Positions 46,845-49,289 of a DNA stretch of 49,289 nucleotides are shown here, piece by piece. Every line of letters starts with the position of its first letter. Position 1 is the stretch's first letter. Made by a program: the position numbers and the translations under genes. The notes under the pieces are model-generated. The model made no database searches. It saw only the letters and a list, made by a program, of their open reading frames with translations, and was not told the origin of the DNA. This DNA is from a virus: positions 1-49,289 of IMG/VR virus record IMGVR_UViG_3300036401_000371. One strand, 5' to 3'.

Positions 46845-49133
46845 TCAAACTAGGTCGTAGCGCCACTGTTTTTTAACATTTTCTCTAATGATTAAGCCAT
46901 AATAAGGCGATTCTTTGCCCTCCACGACGTGGACCCTGTTCTCGCGCAGTCGACGGCCGAAGGTGGAATTTGCAATTGCTCGCCTGCCCGCCTCTTCGCA
47001 CCATTTCTTAAAAAATGGGTAGATCTCCCGCATCGGCGTGCGCTCGCAATCGTCGATCACGCAGCACTCTTCCAGGAAGCTCGCCACGCTATCCACCTCC
47101 ACGCGCCACGTCCGCAACAGGGTGTGGTGCGACGCAGGTAGGGTGAAGGCCCCGCGGGCTAGCAGACGAGACGCGCCAGCGACTGCCCAAGCGGCGATGC
47201 CCGCCATTTCGGAGGCTACCAACGCCTCTTTGAGTGTGTCATCGCGCATCGGGTGCCCCGCGGGGAAAGTCCTGTTCCACTCCACGATGAGGAACCGGCG
47301 CCAAAAGGCGTTGGTGTGGTCTGCCGTGCCCGGTAGGCGGTTGCAGGCGAAGAGGTGACCGGCGATGGGGGCATGCTGGAAGGGCCGCCCAGCGGGGTTG
47401 CGCGCATCCATTTCATCGCCCGAGATCACCGCTTTGAAGCTATCGCCCGACACAATCTCTGCCTCGGGCAGCTCAGACACCACGTTGAGGCGCACACCCG
47501 CCAGCGCGGCTTTATAATATTCCTTGCCCCAGTCCTGAGGCTTGATGCTCTGCCGCTGCTCTTTTGGAAATAGCTCCGATGCCACGTGTGTGAAGACGCT
47601 TTTTCCATTTTCGCCCATCTGCCCATAGAGCACGAGAGCGCGCTGATAGCGGGGAGCAATTCCAATTAGGCAGGCGCCTAGAAACTCTTGCAACAGATCG
47701 ATCTTGTCTGCCGCATCTTCATCCCCCTCGAAGCAGGCTGCGAGATAGGCCCGCCATCGGTCGCACTTCGCATCCGGGGCGTACGCATGTGGCAACCCCA
47801 GGTTCAAGCGATTCTCCGCATCGTGGGGCACGAACGCAGCCCCATTCGGCGTCGCCATCAAGACGCCGTTGGTGAACGCCACGCCTGGGGGCGCCTCACC
47901 AAAGAAGTGGGTGTCACCGCTCAGCGTCTTTGCCGATGCGATGACGCTGTAAATACTCGCATGGTTGAGTTTTAGCGATTTCTTCCCCACCCGTTGCCCA
48001 GCGTACCGTGCAACGTGGCGGTACAGCTCACTCTCGTCGTAGCTCACCCACAGCCCCGTCGCGGTATCGTAGCGCCACAGCTCATCTTGCGTGCCCACGA
48101 TGGCCTCTTCGTTGACGCCCGCAAGGTCTGTCAAGAGGCGCTGCGCTAGCTCGATATCGTCGCCGCGAACGAACGGCGCACCGTCCGAGGCCCAGCCGCC
48201 CACCTTGTCTTTCAGCTCGGCCCAGCGATTTACATTGCCGCCGCATGAGTCGTGCCAGCAACCCGCCCAAATGCCTCCGCGCGACTGCACGCGAATCATC
48301 ATTTTGTCGACGTGGGTGGGGTTGAATACGCAGCGCTTCAGACGGAACGTGACGTCATTGATCTGCGTGTGCGGTATCTCGCGCACCGTCAGCCAAAAGC
48401 CAATTCGCTTGGCCGATGCCACGGCCGAATCAGTAGGAGCTTCGCGAGGGGCAGACGACGACAGCGCAGGCTGTGAAACCAAGGCAGCGGGTAGGGGATG
48501 GGCGGCTAAAAGTTGTTCATAGGTGTATTTCCGCTCGGGGTGCGCTTCAAGCAACGTGACGCGTTCGGGGGCTGCCCGTCGACGTTTCTTGCACTTTGCG
48601 CAGCTCTCATCAGGGCAGGGCCCGTGCATGTTCCACGTGCCCGGCAAGCGCATCACACGGTCAAGATTCACCATGCTCTTGTCGGTACCGTAGAACAGCG
48701 CGAGGTGGCGCTGTATATCGCTCCATTTGTCGATTGATTGCCCCTCAGCGAGTAGCCAGTAATAATGCCGGTTACGGCTGTTTTCGGAGCTGGCCACTAC
48801 GATCGACGGTGGTAGGCGCGGAATGGGCGGCAACGGACTCGTGCCGTCATCATCGATGAAGCAGGCGCGCACACCTGTGATCGCATGCTTGCCGCGCCTG
48901 CCCGAGTTGACTTGCAGGTAAACCGCGCGCTGCGCTGCATTCAACTTGCCGATGATGTCGGTGAGCTGTGGCAAGCTCCCGATATGCACACGGTTGCACT
49001 CTTTTCGCTTTTTCGCTGTGTCGTCGATGAATTGCAATACGAGTGTGGAAGCCTGCGATCCTGTGAGCGCAGTGATGAAGCGCTGCGCTTGCCGGAAGTC
49101 AAACGGATACTGCGGCAACATTGGCGCTAGCAT
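46845..49133 (-). CDS. Primase-SF3 helicase (D5/RepB-primase type)
   Basis: This 762-residue replication initiator has several units. The N-terminal primase-polymerase-like domain has RACFIDDDG (D94-D96), SIVVASSENSRNRHYYWLL (H123) and LDRVMRLPGTWN. A zinc-like block CVFNPTH...GCWHDSCGG follows at about 268-299. The D5_N and superfamily 3 helicase region has Walker A GQMGENGKS (504-512), LNVVSELPEAE and LFACNRLPGT. The C-terminal winged helix begins with IYPFFKKWCEEAGRRAI. It opens the minus arm, divergent from the plus arm. GGGGAATCA precedes the ATG. Confidence 0.9.
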   Translation of the reverse strand: MLAPMLPQYPFDFRQAQRFITALTGSQASTLVLQFIDDTAKKRKECNRVHIGSLPQLTDIIGKLNAAQRAVYLQVNSGRRGKHAITGVRACFIDDDGTSPLPPIPRLPPSIVVASSENSRNRHYYWLLAEGQSIDKWSDIQRHLALFYGTDKSMVNLDRVMRLPGTWNMHGPCPDESCAKCKKRRRAAPERVTLLEAHPERKYTYEQLLAAHPLPAALVSQPALSSSAPREAPTDSAVASAKRIGFWLTVREIPHTQINDVTFRLKRCVFNPTHVDKMMIRVQSRGGIWAGCWHDSCGGNVNRWAELKDKVGGWASDGAPFVRGDDIELAQRLLTDLAGVNEEAIVGTQDELWRYDTATGLWVSYDESELYRHVARYAGQRVGKKSLKLNHASIYSVIASAKTLSGDTHFFGEAPPGVAFTNGVLMATPNGAAFVPHDAENRLNLGLPHAYAPDAKCDRWRAYLAACFEGDEDAADKIDLLQEFLGACLIGIAPRYQRALVLYGQMGENGKSVFTHVASELFPKEQRQSIKPQDWGKEYYKAALAGVRLNVVSELPEAEIVSGDSFKAVISGDEMDARNPAGRPFQHAPIAGHLFACNRLPGTADHTNAFWRRFLIVEWNRTFPAGHPMRDDTLKEALVASEMAGIAAWAVAGASRLLARGAFTLPASHHTLLRTWRVEVDSVASFLEECCVIDDCERTPMREIYPFFKKWCEEAGRRAIANSTFGRRLRENRVHVVEGKESPYYGLIIRENVKKQWRYDLV

Positions 49134-49194
49134 TGATTCCCCATGGTATCCTCTTCTACTGCCACAGCCTTACGGTGCGCAATAACAAAACACA

Positions 49195-49205
49195 CCGATC
49201 GATTT
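49195..49205 (-). promoter_or_regulatory. Shared element AAATCGATCGG near the primase start
   Basis: The same 11 bases occur in the promoters at 44911-44921 and 46160-46170. By analogy, a -35-like TGTAAA and -10-like TGTTAT (18 bases apart) would lie around it and point to the primase gene, but both boxes are weak. It also lies within the terminal repeat, close to the early plus-strand promoter, so one regulator could act on both arms. Confidence 0.5.
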
Positions 49206-49289
49206 TTTACATGCCCGGTCGCGGACTTAGCGTATTTTGCAAGCGATCGATTCTAAAAGGATTTGACACATACGGCGAGCGGGGAGCAT
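49196..49289. repeat. Terminal direct repeat, right copy
   Basis: This matches bases 1-94 except T49212 for C17. It joins the upstream region of the primase gene to the early promoter of the plus arm, showing that the two arms diverge from one short control region of roughly 180 bp in the circular form. Confidence 0.9.

Noticed and set aside
46597-46866. A minus-strand frame of 89 codons through the AT-rich segment.
   Set aside because: It crosses both arms of the perfect inverted repeat, overlaps the primase end, and has no ribosome site; its residue pattern looks random.
1-49289. CRISPR array, insertion sequence, integrase or attachment site.
   Set aside because: No regularly spaced repeats, no transposase or integrase motifs, and no duplicated tRNA end were seen.

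Overview
The window is a complete, tailed-phage genome of about 49.2 kb. The first 94 bases recur at the end with one mismatch, so it reads as a circular assembly or a circularly permuted linear genome. The particle is a contractile-tailed myovirus: sheath, tube, tape measure, chaperone pair with a frameshift, Dit-like protein, hub, spike, W-like wedge protein and J-like wedge protein are all recognisable. The baseplate gene order resembles simple Mu/Pam3-type baseplates. No integrase, transposase or clear lysogeny repressor is visible, so a lytic life style is likely but not proven. The DNA is GC-rich. A Gram-negative host is suggested by several phage lipoproteins and an amidase-type endolysin. 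Two cysteine-rich lipoproteins recall Myxococcota proteins, but that host guess is weak inference.

Layout. Transcription diverges from the repeat/junction region. The plus strand (about 0.1-14.65 kb) is the replication and nucleotide arm: small zinc-ribbon proteins, an SNF2-like helicase, a Cas4/RecB-like PD-(D/E)XK nuclease, a Sak4-like ATPase, a DUF669-like single-strand binding protein, dTMP kinase, a family A DNA polymerase carrying an N-terminal uracil-DNA-glycosylase domain, a MazG-like pyrophosphohydrolase, an MT-A70 adenine methyltransferase and three small DNA-binding proteins. Genes are tightly coupled by ATGA/TAATG overlaps. A structured, tRNA-like stretch lies at 6.9-7.13 kb.

The minus strand runs from 49.13 kb down to 14.65 kb. 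It begins with a primase/SF3 helicase, followed by a 440-bp AT-rich non-coding segment with large inverted repeats (candidate origin or regulatory region). Next comes a block of small genes (40.3-46.4 kb). Several have their own promoters, two of which appear leaderless, and some promoters carry a shared element AAATCGATCGG. Then come terminase, portal, head morphogenesis, protease with a nested scaffold, cement, capsid, connectors, sheath, tube, chaperones, tape measure, baseplate, fibres and the lysis cassette. A last membrane-protein gene has its own near-consensus promoter and meets the early arm tail to tail at 14.65 kb.

Unusual aspects are: six exported or lipidated proteins (two in the tail-fibre cluster, one in the head cluster); a methyltransferase with a DnaJ-type zinc insert; more than a dozen small CxxC proteins; a repeated leaderless promoter/operator/5'-coding cassette; and two covarying hairpins after stop codons.
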